Below, piece by piece: positions 13,910-28,900 of a stretch of DNA of 64,000 nt (position 1 is the first letter of the stretch; the number at the start of each line of letters is the position of its first letter). Position numbers and translations under genes: made by a program. The DNA comes from Lepas anatifera (taxonomy: Eukaryota; Arthropoda; Thecostraca; Lepadidae), in the NCBI GenBank assembly GCA_034440635.1, contig JAOTON010001814.1:2605001-2669000 (forward strand). Direction: 5' to 3'. Under the pieces are notes generated by a model. The model ran no database searches, was not told the origin of the DNA, and saw nothing but the letters and a program-made list of their open reading frames with translations.

Positions 13910-16900
13910 CTGCCGACAGGGCGGCGGCGGCGTCGGCAAGAGCGATCTGTGATCTGTCGGTATCTTCATACGGGGAACGTGAACGCGTCACAGATCTGTG
14001 CGCTTCCGAGAACGTCTTATTTTCTATCCTAGTTATGAAATTGCCACATTATTTTTAGTGGCACCCTAAATTGTTTCCCGGCACCCCGCCCGTTTTATAC
14101 CAAAATGATAATATGAAAATAATAGAGACACCGAGAACAGCTCTACATAAGGACTGTCACAACTGACTGTTGACGCTCTTCACGTATAATACATGCTGGG
14201 GAGTCGCAAGGCGTTTGTATATTAAAACATTAACAATGACGCAAAATACACACTCGATGTACTGAAGCAGTATGAACGGTATGCAAATAAAATACCTGAG
14301 GCAGACCACAAGCCTGCATTCCACAAACGGATGGTCATTTCTCAGCGAACAACCAGATATGTGCAATGCACAACTCCTAACGGACCGTGTCAGCACAGTA
14401 TGTTAAGCAAGTCCGCTCTGGCCGAAAACAGCCGTATCTGATGCAGATTTGTGGAACACACCTCGACAACGTCGCAGTCAATCTCACGGACACAGCGTCC
14501 AGCACCGATCCCTTTTTTGTTCAAAAAGTTTTCATGTCTCAGCCGGGTTCTGGGTTCTGACAGACACTTTGTCGCGAGAGCATGAGCGAAAGGGTAGGAG
14601 GAGCCTAAATCTCAAGTTTTTGGATCTTGTGGGGATAGTTTTGTATCAGTGGGAAGATTAAGTCTCACATACACCCACTTTTTACGGGCGACGACGTTCC
14701 TGCTAATAGGCATACCCCCGGATTAGGATGCTCGGTAGAAATGCACGGACGCTACTCACGATTCCAATCAGGTAGGGGCTGCCGGCGTCTCCGAAAAGAT
14801 GTGACGCCAGGATCTGGAACGCCTCCGCGGTGGAACGCCGTGTCGGCACCACGACGTACTGGAAAGAGGGGCGGGGTCAGGCGGCAGGTCATCTCCAACA
14901 GCCTGGAAGCAGGGGGAGGATGGCACTCCGGCAGGAGAGCAACAAGTTCCCATAACGTGAAACATTGTAAGCACAGATCAATCACAGCCTGTATAATCAT
15001 TATGTACTAGTAAGAGGCGCCCAGTTACGGCAGGGAGAATAGCAAGAGCATCCATCAACTGCCCCTGTCACCGGTCGAGGTAGTCTTATTGTACTGATGA
15101 GGTGGCACAGCAAGGGAGAAACAACAGTAAATACAGAGGGAAGATGACGCGAGGCTGCAACGACCCGACTGAGAAATAGCGGTCGGCCCGTCAATGTTAG
15201 AACACTGCACGTGCACATGAAGGTCACCTCGTGCTCCCGCACCACCGATGGGGGCGACGGGGGGGGTCTGTGCTCCACCGGACCACGGTCTTAAGGCTAA
15301 TTTCTTTCTTTTTTTACATCTTTTATCAAAGGAATGTTTTCAAAGTCCCAGAGTTTGGTCGCTTTCAGATTCTTACAAAATCTGCCGGACTTTGGAAACC
15401 AATCCGAAATGCTGTTATTATTTCCTTTCAAAGAAGACGAGTAAGCAAACACCGGGTAAAACTACATACAATTTCGGTATCATTTTCACACGAAGCAGTG
15501 AACTGCAAAGCCGCACGTGATAGCTAAGATTACCCAATACCCTATGCGGCAGTTGGTGTCCTGCCCGCCCGACAGCGCCCTTCCCCTCCCCCCGATCAAC
15601 GAGTGGGACCGGGTCACCTTATGGTCTGACCGGGTCACCTTGGCTAGTTCAACCGCCGCGCGCGACCGCAAGGAGCCCGCCCCTCCCAATAATCACAGTC
15701 ACCGAAGCTGTCACGGTGCAGTCAACAAACCCATTAGAGCGCCCGCCGGTCGGGGTTGGGCGACACCTCAACGGTCGTGTTACAGCTGGGAACGACAGTG
15801 TTCGACGACCAGGATGGCCCCAGGAGCGCCTGTCGGCCGTGTAACCGACACGTATGGCACGAGCTCAGGATCGGGTGTATTCCCACATCCGGGAGGGCAT
15901 AATCCAGGCTCACCGGTGGTTCGTGATTCCGAAACTACAGCGCCGGATGCCAGAGGTTTCGATGTAGTAACGTGTTAGGGCAATGCATTTTTCTCTTTTT
16001 GTTACTATAAGTCAATGAAGAACAGGGACAATGTCAGCGATCAAGGGGGTACATTCCATCAGTGTAAAGGGCAATCCACTTTCGCTTCCTGTCTTACACA
16101 AACAAAACTATGTAGCCGGCGGTTCATTATGACATTAAGCGAAGTGAGCAAAACACTTGCAAACGAAGATCAGGCTTTCAGGCATTCAAAGCTAGAAGGT
16201 CACTGGTCCCCAGCAGAGGAGAATGCAAAAGACAGGGGACCACAGGGAGGAGCTGGGGACAAAAAGTACTACGCAGTCTGCCAAAAAATTTCCTGTTAGG
16301 GCGGTGCTAGAATTTAATCCAATTTGGAAACAAGGACAAATAAGAATATTGCATGATTTCTTCGACAGTGGACGGATAAAATGCCGTGAGCCAAGCACCG
16401 TGCTCCCGGGCACGCCACAAAAACAGACGTCTGACCCTGCAGCTAACTGTACCTTGTCAGGAACCAGGAAAACTGTCCAACTTGAAACACATTCTACAAT
16501 CGAAGTTAAATTATCGCATAAATTAAACACACTCGTGCGAAAGGCGAGAGAAGAAGTTACACATGACTAAAATCCGAGAAGCGGGGCTGCCACCACGCTT
16601 ACCGGAAACTTTCAGCAAAGCAAAGTCGATCTTTTAAGGATCCCACGGTATGATTCGGTATGCATTAAAATGTGTCAGCCAGCGACGGCATCGGATGAAA
16701 TGCACACTACCCGCTGCACAGGCACCATAGGCGGATCCAGGATTTCCAATAAGAGGGGGCGCTCAAATCAGCTGGCCCCATTTGCGGCTGAAGGGAACGG
16801 TGTTTCGGCCTCGTGGGGGCGCAACCAAGGCCAGGGGTGTCAATTCTTAACATGAGCGGTGTCAGGGGTCGCAGGGTGTGGGGAGCCGCGTGGGCCAGTC

Positions 16901-19900
16901 GGGGGGGAGGGGCATGTCCCCTCTGATCCACAGATCCGCCGATGGCAGGACCACTCCAATGCAAGCTCGCCTGAGAGCACATTCACACGTGGCACAATCT
17001 ACCGATATTTCTGCCGGAAAATGCTGCAAAGTATATGCAACAATGGCTTATCCGCGGAAACATTGGCACATTCGCTGCGTATTAATACGCCCTAAGAATG
17101 CAGCGAGGCACGTAAACCTAAGCAAAAAATGAAGCATCCGCGCAAGATGGAAACCAGACTAAACATGGTGAGTAAATATCTGGCGCTTTGCAAGGTCAAG
17201 GAGACACTTGATAAACAGGAAAAAAACTATGCAAAAACGTCCCCGAGAATCTGAGGCGGCTTTGAGAGTCAAACTGAAAACTCGGGAAAAATTAAAATTT
17301 CAACCAACTTAATTATAAAAAAACGAGAATGCATTAGAATCGGGCAAGAAAACACGCTCGAACAAACATCTAAGCGCTGAATGCGATACAGAATCGAGTG
17401 AAAAAGGAAGTATAACCCACTCCGGATTTCACTCAAAGTTGCGTGTTAAGGAGAAGATAAAAAGGGACAGTAAACGAACCACAACCCGTTTCTCCCCTAC
17501 AAACTGTGACTGCGGCCGCAGGTTTAATAAAAAGCGCCGTCTGTTCACTCTAAAAATAGACGAATTTATTTAGTGGTTTTTCCCTCGTTACAAAAAGCCG
17601 CCTGACAGGTAGCATCTCTGAAGAAATCTGATGTCGGAGGTGGCTGCGCCGTTCTTGTTAGCAGATAAAAAAGCGGCCAGGGTACAACTCGCGTCCCAAG
17701 GTCACAGTTGGAACATGAACACATGCCTAAGCGCAAAGCTTTGCACTTTTATCCAATGCAATGTTGAACCCCGGTAACGTTGAATCCTGGTGGTAGTGCT
17801 TTAGGGATACTGACAGAAAATGGCTGAATTTACATCCGTTCGGCAGTGATAGGGTGATTTCCGTTCTTTATTACGCTCTGATGGAATGTATTCGGAAATT
17901 CGGAAACACAAGGCGATAGGACGCGTGACAATATGGTACGACTGCCGCTGATCTAGCTCTGAATGTCACACCAGTTTTCCATTTTCCAGGAGTTGTGGTA
18001 TTTCGGAGATGATTTTTTCAGCTTTGCTTACTTCATCCACGATATGACACGAATATGAAAAATGAAACAGCTGTTCGTGGGGCATCCAGCCCCAAACCCA
18101 AAACAATACAAATCATCGTTCTATACGACAGGGACCATCTCAAAACCGGGTTATCGTACCCGCTGGCGGTCCTTTCCTAAAAACACTGATGACGATGTGT
18201 TTTAACTGAGGTCAAGCTACGGTAAAACTGCAGCCAAGATGACTAATCAAGTTTCCAAGAACTGTCATTTGTACCAGCAACCACGTAGCACCAAATCGGA
18301 AGTGGAGCCCACCAAGCATCCAACCTTACTTAGCACAAGTGTCCCGATTCTCGAACCCCCCGCTCTTCCGGAAAAACGACACCACAACCAGAGGAGGCGC
18401 CAAGTTCACGCCCCCCCCACCGCTGTGATTATACTGCGTTCACGCCCTCTCCTCCACCGCTGTGATTATACTGCGTCACTCGCGATTTGGTCCCAATTTT
18501 GTAAAAAAAATCACACGTTTCTAAATAATTGTTGGGGTTTAACGACACACCAACTGCCAGGGTCATACGGCGTCGCCAACTCTCACCCTGTTGGAAGGGA
18601 TTTTGGGGATCAGATCGACTTATTCAGAGGCTCCGCCGGGACTTGAACCCGGGACCGGTGGCTTAGAAGACAAGGGCGCTATCCACTAACCCTCGCCCCA
18701 CGGGGGGCCATCGATGGCCCCTAAGGTTTTTCCGGGATAGCAGAAAAACGACGAGGCGCAGCACCGCGGTTGAGGGCTCTACCTCTCACTGCATCATTTT
18801 CCCATCATCCCTGAAATTTTTTACCCCGGGTCACCCAAGGTCAGGTCACCAGACGAGGTCAACCAAGGTCACCTCACTTCACCTTTAGGCTCTGTAAGAG
18901 CTACATTTCAAAGTCGATCGATTTGAAACTTCCTACACTTCATGCCCTCCAGGGTCTACAAGGTGTATATCCGGGATTTTTCGATTTCGTGCCCTGAGGT
19001 CAGGTCACGAGGCGACCTCTCCCATTGGAAAAGCATGGGGAAAAGCTATTTCATGATATAAAAGCCACAAAAATGATTGCAAATACTCAGACTGCTCAGA
19101 ACAGCGTTTTTGGACACCCTTTCACGGATCCCAGGGGTCATATTTGCCCTTTGACTTTTCCAAGGTCATCCAAGGTCACCAGAGGTCACAAACAGTATTT
19201 TGACAATAACTTTTGACCTAATTGAGCTAGAGCGGTGAAACAAACACCATCGTGTTTGTCTTGTCACTGGCTTTCATTTGATATACGGCAAGGTCACTTT
19301 TTGACCTTTCGTGACCTCAGGTCATATTAGGTCACGAGGTGACCTCTGGCGGTCAAACCACTGGCGGGAGGTCTTTACGTTCCACATAGCGGAAAAAGTA
19401 CTGGCAATTTGCTATCAAATGTACTTTACCAGGCCTCAATAGCTCTAATGACATAAGAGTTATGCCCAGTTTGCTTAATCATTGCATATTTGAGTGAAAA
19501 TAGCCGATCTTGACCTAATTTGACCTCTGGAGGTCAAACCATTGACCTGAGCACTAAAACATGCGAAGTAATTTCTTACTGAATTCACGCGAGCTTTCTA
19601 TTGCACTTTGCAGATTTGCGCTAACGCCCATATTTTCGGAGTTAGAGGGGGGCCATCGATGGCCCCCCCGGTGGGGCGAAGGTGGCGCCGGACCCCGGTG
19701 GGGCGCGGGCTAAACCACCTCATCCCCACACATGTTTCTAAAGGACTCCTAGAGATTTACAACCAAACCGTAAATAACGTCATCTATATAAAGTGACGAT
19801 GGCAGCGTAACGGTTATACGGCCGCCTTTATCACTCACCAGCAGCATGTCCGCCACGATGCTCCAGTTGAGGTTGAGGAACACCTGGCCGAAGAAGAGCA

Positions 19901-22900
19901 GCACGTAGGCCCAGTTGGTGCTGTACTGGCAGAGCAGCGCGCCGCCGAACATGAAGGGACAGCTGATCAGCATGCCGAAGCCGCAGACCAGCGGGTCGGC
20001 CGAGGGGTACCGCGGCCGCAGACGGGTGGCGGCGAACGAGCCGAGGGAGACGCCGATCAGCCCCGCCAACATGGTCACCACGCCGAACACGAAGGACACG
20101 CTGCAGCGGGAGGGGGAGGAGGTGAGACCAACGCCAGCCAGCACCCGGCGACTACACTACGGCTCGGTTGGCATACACTGTGTATTCATGCTCAGCGGTT
20201 GCATGTATCAAGAAAACGAGTTATTGAGATGAAAAGCGGTCGGATGCAGGACTTAAAGGGAATGTGGCACCTTGGTCTAATCCTGGAAATTTGGTGTAAT
20301 TAGGCGTACTTTTAATCAAAAATAATGAAACCACTCATGATTTCTCTGAAAAATGTACAATAAGCTCAATATTTGGTTTTTAAAAATACTCCTCTAGAAA
20401 AATAAGAAATATCAGACTGTGGATGATGTCACGATCTGGTAACCACTACCATACTTGAAACGCTTCAAGGGCTTCGATTGGCTGATGATCATCGTGACGT
20501 CAGCATATGTCGTCACACCAGTAGCTCACAACAATGGCCGCCGGCGACGGGGGCCGAGGGGGCTGGTGTCAGGCAGGTTTTAGCTTTTTTCTACGGAAAT
20601 ATCGAGTTCCAAGACAAATGAAATATGGAGTACCGGCTTTTCCGACCTGCTTTGCAACTTGGATATCTCAGTGAAAATCACGTTGTGAAGGTGCCACATT
20701 CCCTTTAAGGTTGACACATCAGCGGATACTTGAGTCGTTTTTTGTGCATTTGCCTTGCGGCTAAGTACATCGCATTAACTAGCTACGTGATGTCCCTCTA
20801 CAGCATTTCCCTTTTCTCCTACAGCCTGTTTATAGTGCGATCTATCGGGTAGGACCCACTCAATAAAACAACATTTAGTTTGTTAGTTTCGGATAGAACT
20901 ACCCACAGTTCATAAATGCCTTCTCACAATCGCTTCCCAATAACTTACATCGTTACATGCCCCAAATACATGAGCCGTTTCAGTACGCTCTATTCACATC
21001 CGGACCCTGGAACGGACTTATCGACGCATGTAGCCCGGAGCCGGCGCTCGAGAATCCCGGTTGCGTAAGTCGATAAGTCCGTTCTCACGGTTGGTATGTC
21101 AATTAAACACGCACTGAAAATCCCATGTATCCGAGGCAATCGATTTCATTTTTAGCGTAGGCAATGCATGTGCTGCACCATCACGCGGCGACTGAGCCAT
21201 TTCAAGCTGAAAATAAACAGCTGGCCTCTGCAACTGAACACTGTTTTTCTCACTACCGTCACGCAAAAGGAGCCCTGTAACGACCCGGCCACAAGTGCGT
21301 GGCCCGCAGCACGCACGTGACCGGTGCTTACGCAAGTGATCGACAGGCTCAATCGCCGCAGGGGACCGGCGATAGAGGCAGGAAGTGCTAACCTCGCCGC
21401 GCCAAACCAACCAAGGAGGCGCACACAGCCAGGGCGGGCTAAGCCACAGCCAAAGAATGGGTGGTTTGAGCGGTAACATCGATTTTGATAAGCCCAGAAA
21501 CATACATACTGGGCGAAGTGATTTGCTTAGTGCAATGAACAGTTTGAAAACGCAGAAATAGTGCCAGTTTGAAAATGCAGAAATAGTGCAGTGTTATTGC
21601 AAAACAAGTATGTTGGGTTGAGGAGAAGGTCACGGCTAAATATAAAGCGTGGTAGAGAAAGGAAAACTAAAACAACACCTGCGAGGAACTTCTCTGATAT
21701 ACAACAACTTAAATAATGATAAATTTTCATACTGACATTTCAAGTATCGCCAAAAACATCTTTAATGTGATTAACAGAGGAACAAGAAATCCCCACGAGA
21801 CAAATGGGATAAATGGGAAATTCCCACACCATAGCAGTGTATCTCACCCACAGCCCTACACTAGCCGAGTATCTACAATAAGAGCCAGACTTCTAAGGAA
21901 CCTATCATCGACGATACAGAGTGTACGGCACACGATGCAGCACGATACACCATTTAGCGCGTACTTGAGCATCAAAACAGCCAAGGAAAGGAGTCACCAC
22001 CGATACGAAGTTCAAACAAGATAACTACCCCACCCAATCAGCATCCTCACCTCCTCCACCTGTTGAACAAAGCAATCCAATCTCCCAGCCCGTGTGACTC
22101 AGAAAACGTTCGTTGAAATCAAACAGCGTAAAACCCGCTGTGTGAAAGTTCGCCAGAGCAGGCACTGGACCTTACTCCTGCGGCAGCTACACAAACTAGC
22201 AGCGGATGGACTGGGGTCATGGGACAGCACGCTTCCAGCGAAGTGAGACGGTTACCACGCTCTTACAAAAACATACACTGCACCGGTTGGCTGACACAAG
22301 AAACAAAGTCCGCATCGCCACGTTGCCGTGAGTACTCGAAATGAGGTTAAAAGTGTATGTGAATGCGAGATTTGTAGGTACAACGGCTTTGCATGAGGTC
22401 GGTACCGCTGATGGCTAGCGTGAAACAAGTCATTTAATTTTGTTGTTTATATGTCAAGTTGTCAGCGCCCGTGTTAACAAGCGAAGTGGAGGGGGTCCTC
22501 AAGGCCCCCCAACCTATTTTTCCGAGGTGGCCGGAAAACCATTCGCTGCCGGAAAACACTACATGGTCACATTTGAGTGAATTCATGAGCAAGCCGATTG
22601 GCTGCTATAGGCCATCTAACTTTTACGTTATTGTGAATATGTAATATTGTTACGTCATATATCATTGACCTTCACCTCAAAAAGTAACGAGAACATTGTG
22701 TGGTATATATCCTCTATGACCTTAGTCCGCTTTTTGTGTATTCCCGGCTTTTTCCGCATAATTACGGCACTTCCCAATACGTTCCCAGAGCGGCCCAGAT
22801 TTGACCTCTACGACCTCATTGGACCTTATAGTTATTGACCTAGGTCAATGAAACTTGGTCATAATGTAGATCACTATCGCCCCCCATGCACCCTCCAACA

Positions 22901-25900
22901 GGCACTATCCGAACGCTCTTGGTTTCCGAGATCTCAGGGGGGCACTTTAGGATGCCCTCCACTGCGCGTTGGCGCCAGAACCCTCTCCACTGCGCGTGTA
23001 CATAGGCGTGAGCCAGCCTTAGCTCGGTTCATTTTTCAAACCACCCAACAATGCGAATAACACTATTCAAAGCCAAAATAACGAACATAAATGAATATGT
23101 GAGCCGTCCAAATCATCTTTGAACAACGCCACAGGCGATATCAATGTTGTAATAGCGGGGAAAAACAAACCTGAGCTTGCATCCGTTTCACACGAATTGC
23201 GACTCTAAATGCAAACATCATGTAAAAGTCATCCCATCCCATTTTCTACGCCAACAAAATGTACATACGACCTTCTGAACTCTAATCCCTTTCCATGAAA
23301 CATATAAAACCCACAGAATAGCAAACTTTCCAGATCACTGCGGTTTCCATGGCAACACAGGCCCCTCCAGTAATGACATGCAAAACATCGGCAGCAAACA
23401 TCTGTGAAGTGTTAATGACTGCTGACCACAAACATTTCGTCCGGTCGATTCGGCGAAACGGGCTTGGTAAGGTCTGGAAAATAGCTACGGTGCACTTCTC
23501 AGCACCCCTCGGCCAGGGTCCACCACCAAACCACACGTGATCGGGTGTTTGCTTTGACGACTGCAGTCTGTGTCTCAAAAGGGTATTATCGCTGCAAGCC
23601 ACATCGCGTCAGATTAAACGCTCGGGGAAAGGATGTAACTATTTAAATGGGTTTCTGATTTGTTTTTTTTTCTTTCAACTGCTCGGAATCGAGATAGTTT
23701 CACATGCCAAATAGAGATAGAGGATTCTGGAAAAACAAAGATTAGACGATGACCATGTATAAAATAAGCCGCAAAATGAAATGTATGAAACCAAGCAACT
23801 CCGTTTTGAGTCACTACCTGAGATAAACATTTGACTTCTTCCGGCCACATTTCTCTTGGGACCAATGGGACCAATGGACGCGCGCGAGCTTCCGCTTCCC
23901 TGGCTTCCGACCGGCGGTGCGCCGGGTAACAACTCGGAACTGGCAGCGAGTTGATGTCGACGAAGTACATCTGCGCCCCTCGGCTGTCGACTGCAGTCCG
24001 GTGTACACTAGCTGGTGCCCGGATGGATCTAGGATCTAGGAAATATCGTAATAATCTAGGAAATATCGTATATATTCTAATAATCTAGGAAAATAATCTA
24101 AATATATAGGAAAATAATCTATATATCGTAATAATCTAGGAAATATCGTCTGCTCTCTAGAAAACGATCTGTCACTATTATCGAACTGGTTTAGCCAGAA
24201 CGACATGAAAATTAATAGCTCTAAAACACAGTTCATAATTTTAGGCTCTCAGCAAAATATTCGTAACATTCGTCACCCAACAACCAACTTTATGGACTCA
24301 GTCATAGAGGTGTCTAAGACTGCCAAGAACCTCGGTGTTGTTTTCGATCGATGCATGTCCTTTACTAGTAATGTGGATGATGTTATTAGGCGCTGCACCG
24401 GAACACTACGCGGACTCGGACATATACGTCACTGCATTCCTGAAAGGACCATCATAACATTGGTGGAGGGCCTAGTACTGTCTGTGGTACGTTATTGCTT
24501 AAGTGTACATATATGGTGCTTGTACGATTACTCAGATCCGGCGGTTACAGAAACTGATAAATTTTGGCGCACGAGTGATCTCAGGACGGCGTAAATTTGA
24601 CCATATCAGCGATGTAATACGCAGACTCGGCTGGCTTCGTGCAGAATACCTCTTTGAATACCACTGCCTGACCACTTTGAAAAAAAAATTGTTAACTGGA
24701 CATCCCGCGATAATGGCCAACAGTCCTGCGTCTAGACATTCAGTTCACGGCAGAAATACATGGCAGAACCAGCGGCTGCAGACGCCGGTCATTCGGACGG
24801 AGTCGGGCAGGCGGAGATTCCTGTGCAACGCTGTAAGATCTTACAATGACCTTCCTAACAATGTCCGCGATGCCACAAACATCACTGTGTTTAAAACACG
24901 ATTAAAAGTGTATCTACGGGAGCCAGGGTCCTGAAATTGCTTTCACGCAAGGTGGATAGTGAGGCCAAAATCCCAAAAAGAGGCCAAAATTCCCCGCTTT
25001 CTTTACATGCCTAATTTTCTTGTCATTTAGCATTTCCAGGCTTACAAGTCCCACCACAGCCTTTTTCCTAGACATGTTCATTGTTTCTTACCTAACCAAT
25101 ACTTTTTCAGGATAATAATTTGATTTAGGACTGTATCTATATGCCTTCCGATTCAATTTAGGGGCCCCACGCCTGGGATACTTCAGCAGGAGCTGTGCCA
25201 TGGTTTTGTTTGGAGGAATGAGCTCATGTTTTATTATTCAGGAGTGTATGCTTTATGTATGATCTTTAATGTCAATATATGTGTGTGGTATGAAATATAC
25301 GCAGCAGCACCACCAGTTTTTTTTTTACTGAAAGTAGATGAAAATATCTGCTGTAGAATGGAAGTGAAGAATCATCATTCTGCTACCTCCTAGTAGAGTG
25401 AAAACATGTTGATGCTCCGCAATTGTAAGTGCCTCATACATAGATAGGATCTCATAACCCTGAATCTCTAACCCATTATAGAACTAGGAAGCTCCATAAT
25501 TTCTAATATTTATATATACAATACATTATTTGGCCCTGGTGCCATGGTAAATAGGTAACCAACCAGATAAAATACCTCTTCCCCTTATTTTGATATTCTC
25601 CAGCTTTCACCCATCCAAGCACCACACAGGCTATCATTATTTAATGCAGGACGTGGGGTTTAAACACTCAACCGCTGCCAGGATCATTTCGCTTCAATAT
25701 GTGAAAACCACCCGCCTATATTTGCATGCACAATCAGTTCAGATTAAGAAAATAGCAAGCATACCCAGCCTTAAAAATCATGAGCTGCAAAAGGTAGTCT
25801 GAGCCTTCCTCCGAGCTGTGGAAAACTTTTGCAAGGTATTATGACCTCACCCAGTACTGTACTGAGTAGGTAGGTACCCACATATCTCCTGTAGATATTT

Positions 25901-28900
25901 AAGATGGGAGAAATGGTTCGATTAATCATGAATTTCCTGAAAGGTAAGCTGCAGTATCACGGATAAAAATTGAACCATCATCCACAATATCCCTTCCAAC
26001 AGCAAACTCAAATTTCTTCCACGCACTCACTCAATTTCCAGTCTTCTTTCCAATAACCATACTACCTCAATATTCTGTCTTTTCCGGATTGTTGATATTC
26101 CCGCCTCAAAACACAGGGCTCGTTAAGGCCTCTCTATTACCTTGGCCAAGGCAATAGAGTAAAGTAATAGTACATGGGCTCGCCAAGGTTACCGAAGTAA
26201 CTAAAAAATCTCACCGCCTGCACTTCCGCACCCATTCATCACCCGAGATCATTTCGGTTCCCCAAATACGACGAAGTGACGTCATTGTTCTGAATAGATG
26301 AAAACCAGCTGAGGCCTTTTCACCGAGGCCAATTCGGTACTTGGATGTCTTTGGAATCCTATTTCTCATTAATGAACGCACGGTTGAGAGCAATCGAACG
26401 TTAGAAATGTTGCCAAAGCATGTTTCAACTTCAAAAAACTAACAAAAAGAAAAATAAATCCGTATTTTACGAAATATATTGAAAGGTGGAATCGGCCTCA
26501 CTTAAAGTGGAGATTTTGACCAAAATCACGACGTAGTTCCGAGCGTCTGAAAATTTCAAAAAAGCTCTAAAATCGCAAAATAAAAATACCTTGAATCTGC
26601 CTATATATTTTTCTTAAGGAAAAGATATATTTTGTTTCAACTCTTCCTTAGTGAAATAATATATATCCTAATTTCTTCATCAATGTTACCAACATTAAAA
26701 AATAGCCCAAAAGTCAGGGTTGACTTTGGCAGCCTCTCAGGAAATTATAAGATTACTTTCACATTATTGGTGGTCTTGATTGGAATCTACCTTTCATTTT
26801 GATCCTTTCAAATGCGATTTGTATCCCATTCTAATGAAAATAATTGCCGAAAATTAAAAGTGGACGAAAACGAATGCGCCTCGATCCAATCGGCCTCACT
26901 GAGCAAATACCCGCGTGAAGTCTTTCCTTCGCCTGAAAATCTGGTAGCAGCCAATCCCAAGCAAGCTTAGGCAAAAGTATGCGCCATCTTTTGTATTTGA
27001 ACGGGCCAGAAACTTCTGGGACATGAAAAAGTTTGTTATACCTCCAAAAACCTTTGTTTCCTCACTTTTCCTTACTTTTCCCATGTCACCGTTGGTCTAT
27101 TTTCTGCGGGTTTTATATTTTAGTTTATGGCAGGCCGGCATTGTTTTGTTTCGTGCTGCGTTATACGTTGCCATCGTTTTTGGCTGTGTATGTGGGAGTA
27201 GTATCGGCGTTTGAGATTGGAGAGGACGTAATCAGGCAAGATATTATATCAATGGGGGTTGGGGATTATACTTATATGGTTTGGGTATTCACTGTCATAA
27301 TTTAGATGCGTATTTTACCGGTTTTCATGCCCGGGATTCCTCTGCCAAGTGAGGCCAAAACAAGTCCCTGGTGAGGCCTAAATAAATTTGAAAAAGATAC
27401 GTTTTCCACTTAAAATTGAGAATTTCAGGACACTGACGGGAGCAGCAGCTGAATGATGCTTAACCAACAGTCTGGACAAGTGTGTGCATGCAAGGGTGAG
27501 CGTCTAGTTGTGTCTGGTTTGTTTCCATCGTTTTGTTTTCATTTAACTCGACCCGGGGTGAAGAATAGCCATCGTTTGATGGAATTGCCCTTGAATGTGA
27601 AATACAATGATTCCAAAGCACAATTTTCTGGTCGCCCCATCGCCAACCCGTTCTCTCCCACCCAGCAGCGCCTCCCGTCGACAGCACGTCCACTCACTCG
27701 TTGATGTTGGCGTTCGCGTCCCCGACTTGAAGCTTCAGGCCGTCTGTGACGTACTTCGGTCCCCACCAGGCCAGGGCGCCCGCCACGAACGCCACGCACG
27801 TGAAGCCGACAGTCCCCAGCACGAAACTCGTACTGCCGAACAGAAGCACACGTGTTAGTGCCGCACGTGAAGCCGACGGTTCCCAGCACGAAACTCGTAC
27901 TGCCGAACAGAAGCACATGTGTTAGTGCCGCACCTGGAGAGCATGTCTTAAAACGAAAGGCGGATAACCCCTGGAGTATGCTGTATACTAAACAAAGAAA
28001 CATAATTAATGCATATCTGACGATAAAAATGTCCCAAAGGGACCGCTGTTACCGCTGCTCGAGCCATGTACCTAACACGAAATTACATGTAAAACTTATG
28101 GAGAATTTTTCAAAACATATTGTCTTCAAGAAATTCACGAGATACTGGCATTAATAAAAATCTGCACATGTTTCGGGTCAAAAATATTTAGAAAACATCA
28201 GAATAATATCACCACCATTAGCTACAATATGTTATTATCAAAATTATGGAAACAAATGCTCACACACAGCAACAGAGCTCAAGTCCATTATTTTCTCGCG
28301 TTCCGTCAGACGCCAGACACATCTGCGGTAAAATATGGACAGCTGAGTGCGCTGGAAGGACATCCGCGTCAGCACAATTTAGAGCCGATATTTATTACCG
28401 AACGCCAAGGACAGCCGGCGGTTGGAGTCGATCACGTGGTGGACGTAGGCCCACCACTCTGTCAAGCCCCCCTCCCCCCGTCAGCGCCGCGTGACCACAG
28501 GCAGTTGGGCGAGCCCGAAAGTCCCATGATTCAACCGGCTGACGGGACCCCTATCCCAGGCGCCAGACACGACCCGAGGGGCTGGCGAAACCGAACTGTT
28601 TCACGGCTAGCCGGTAATACCCCGTCCGAGGCGGTGGTATTAAAGTGAGGGCACGCCAAAAAGTGCGACAGGGTAGTGTGTTGATGCGTCTTCCGCTCTT
28701 TACAAGCAGGGAAAAGATCCTTTCGAAAACCATATCAACTTCGGATTTGCACTCATTGCTGCTTGAAGCTTTCCCATAAAACGTCCATTTCGGTACATTT
28801 CAAAAATAGTTTTATCAGATCAACTGAAATTATAAACGGGAGGGCAGGGACAGACCACTTTATCTAACGCCCCTGCTCGGTGGGCAGATAAAACACTCGG

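Larger units (their letters stand above)
14859..18531. other. Spinster intron 6, first part (plus-strand order)
   Basis: Apart from the hAT-like MITE at 16726-16944 I see no structured feature. Confidence 0.6.

Noticed and set aside
18629..18700. tRNA-Arg(TCT) gene on the minus strand
   Set aside because: The 5' acceptor half does not pair with the 3' half and a SINE body and tail follow; it is a SINE head.
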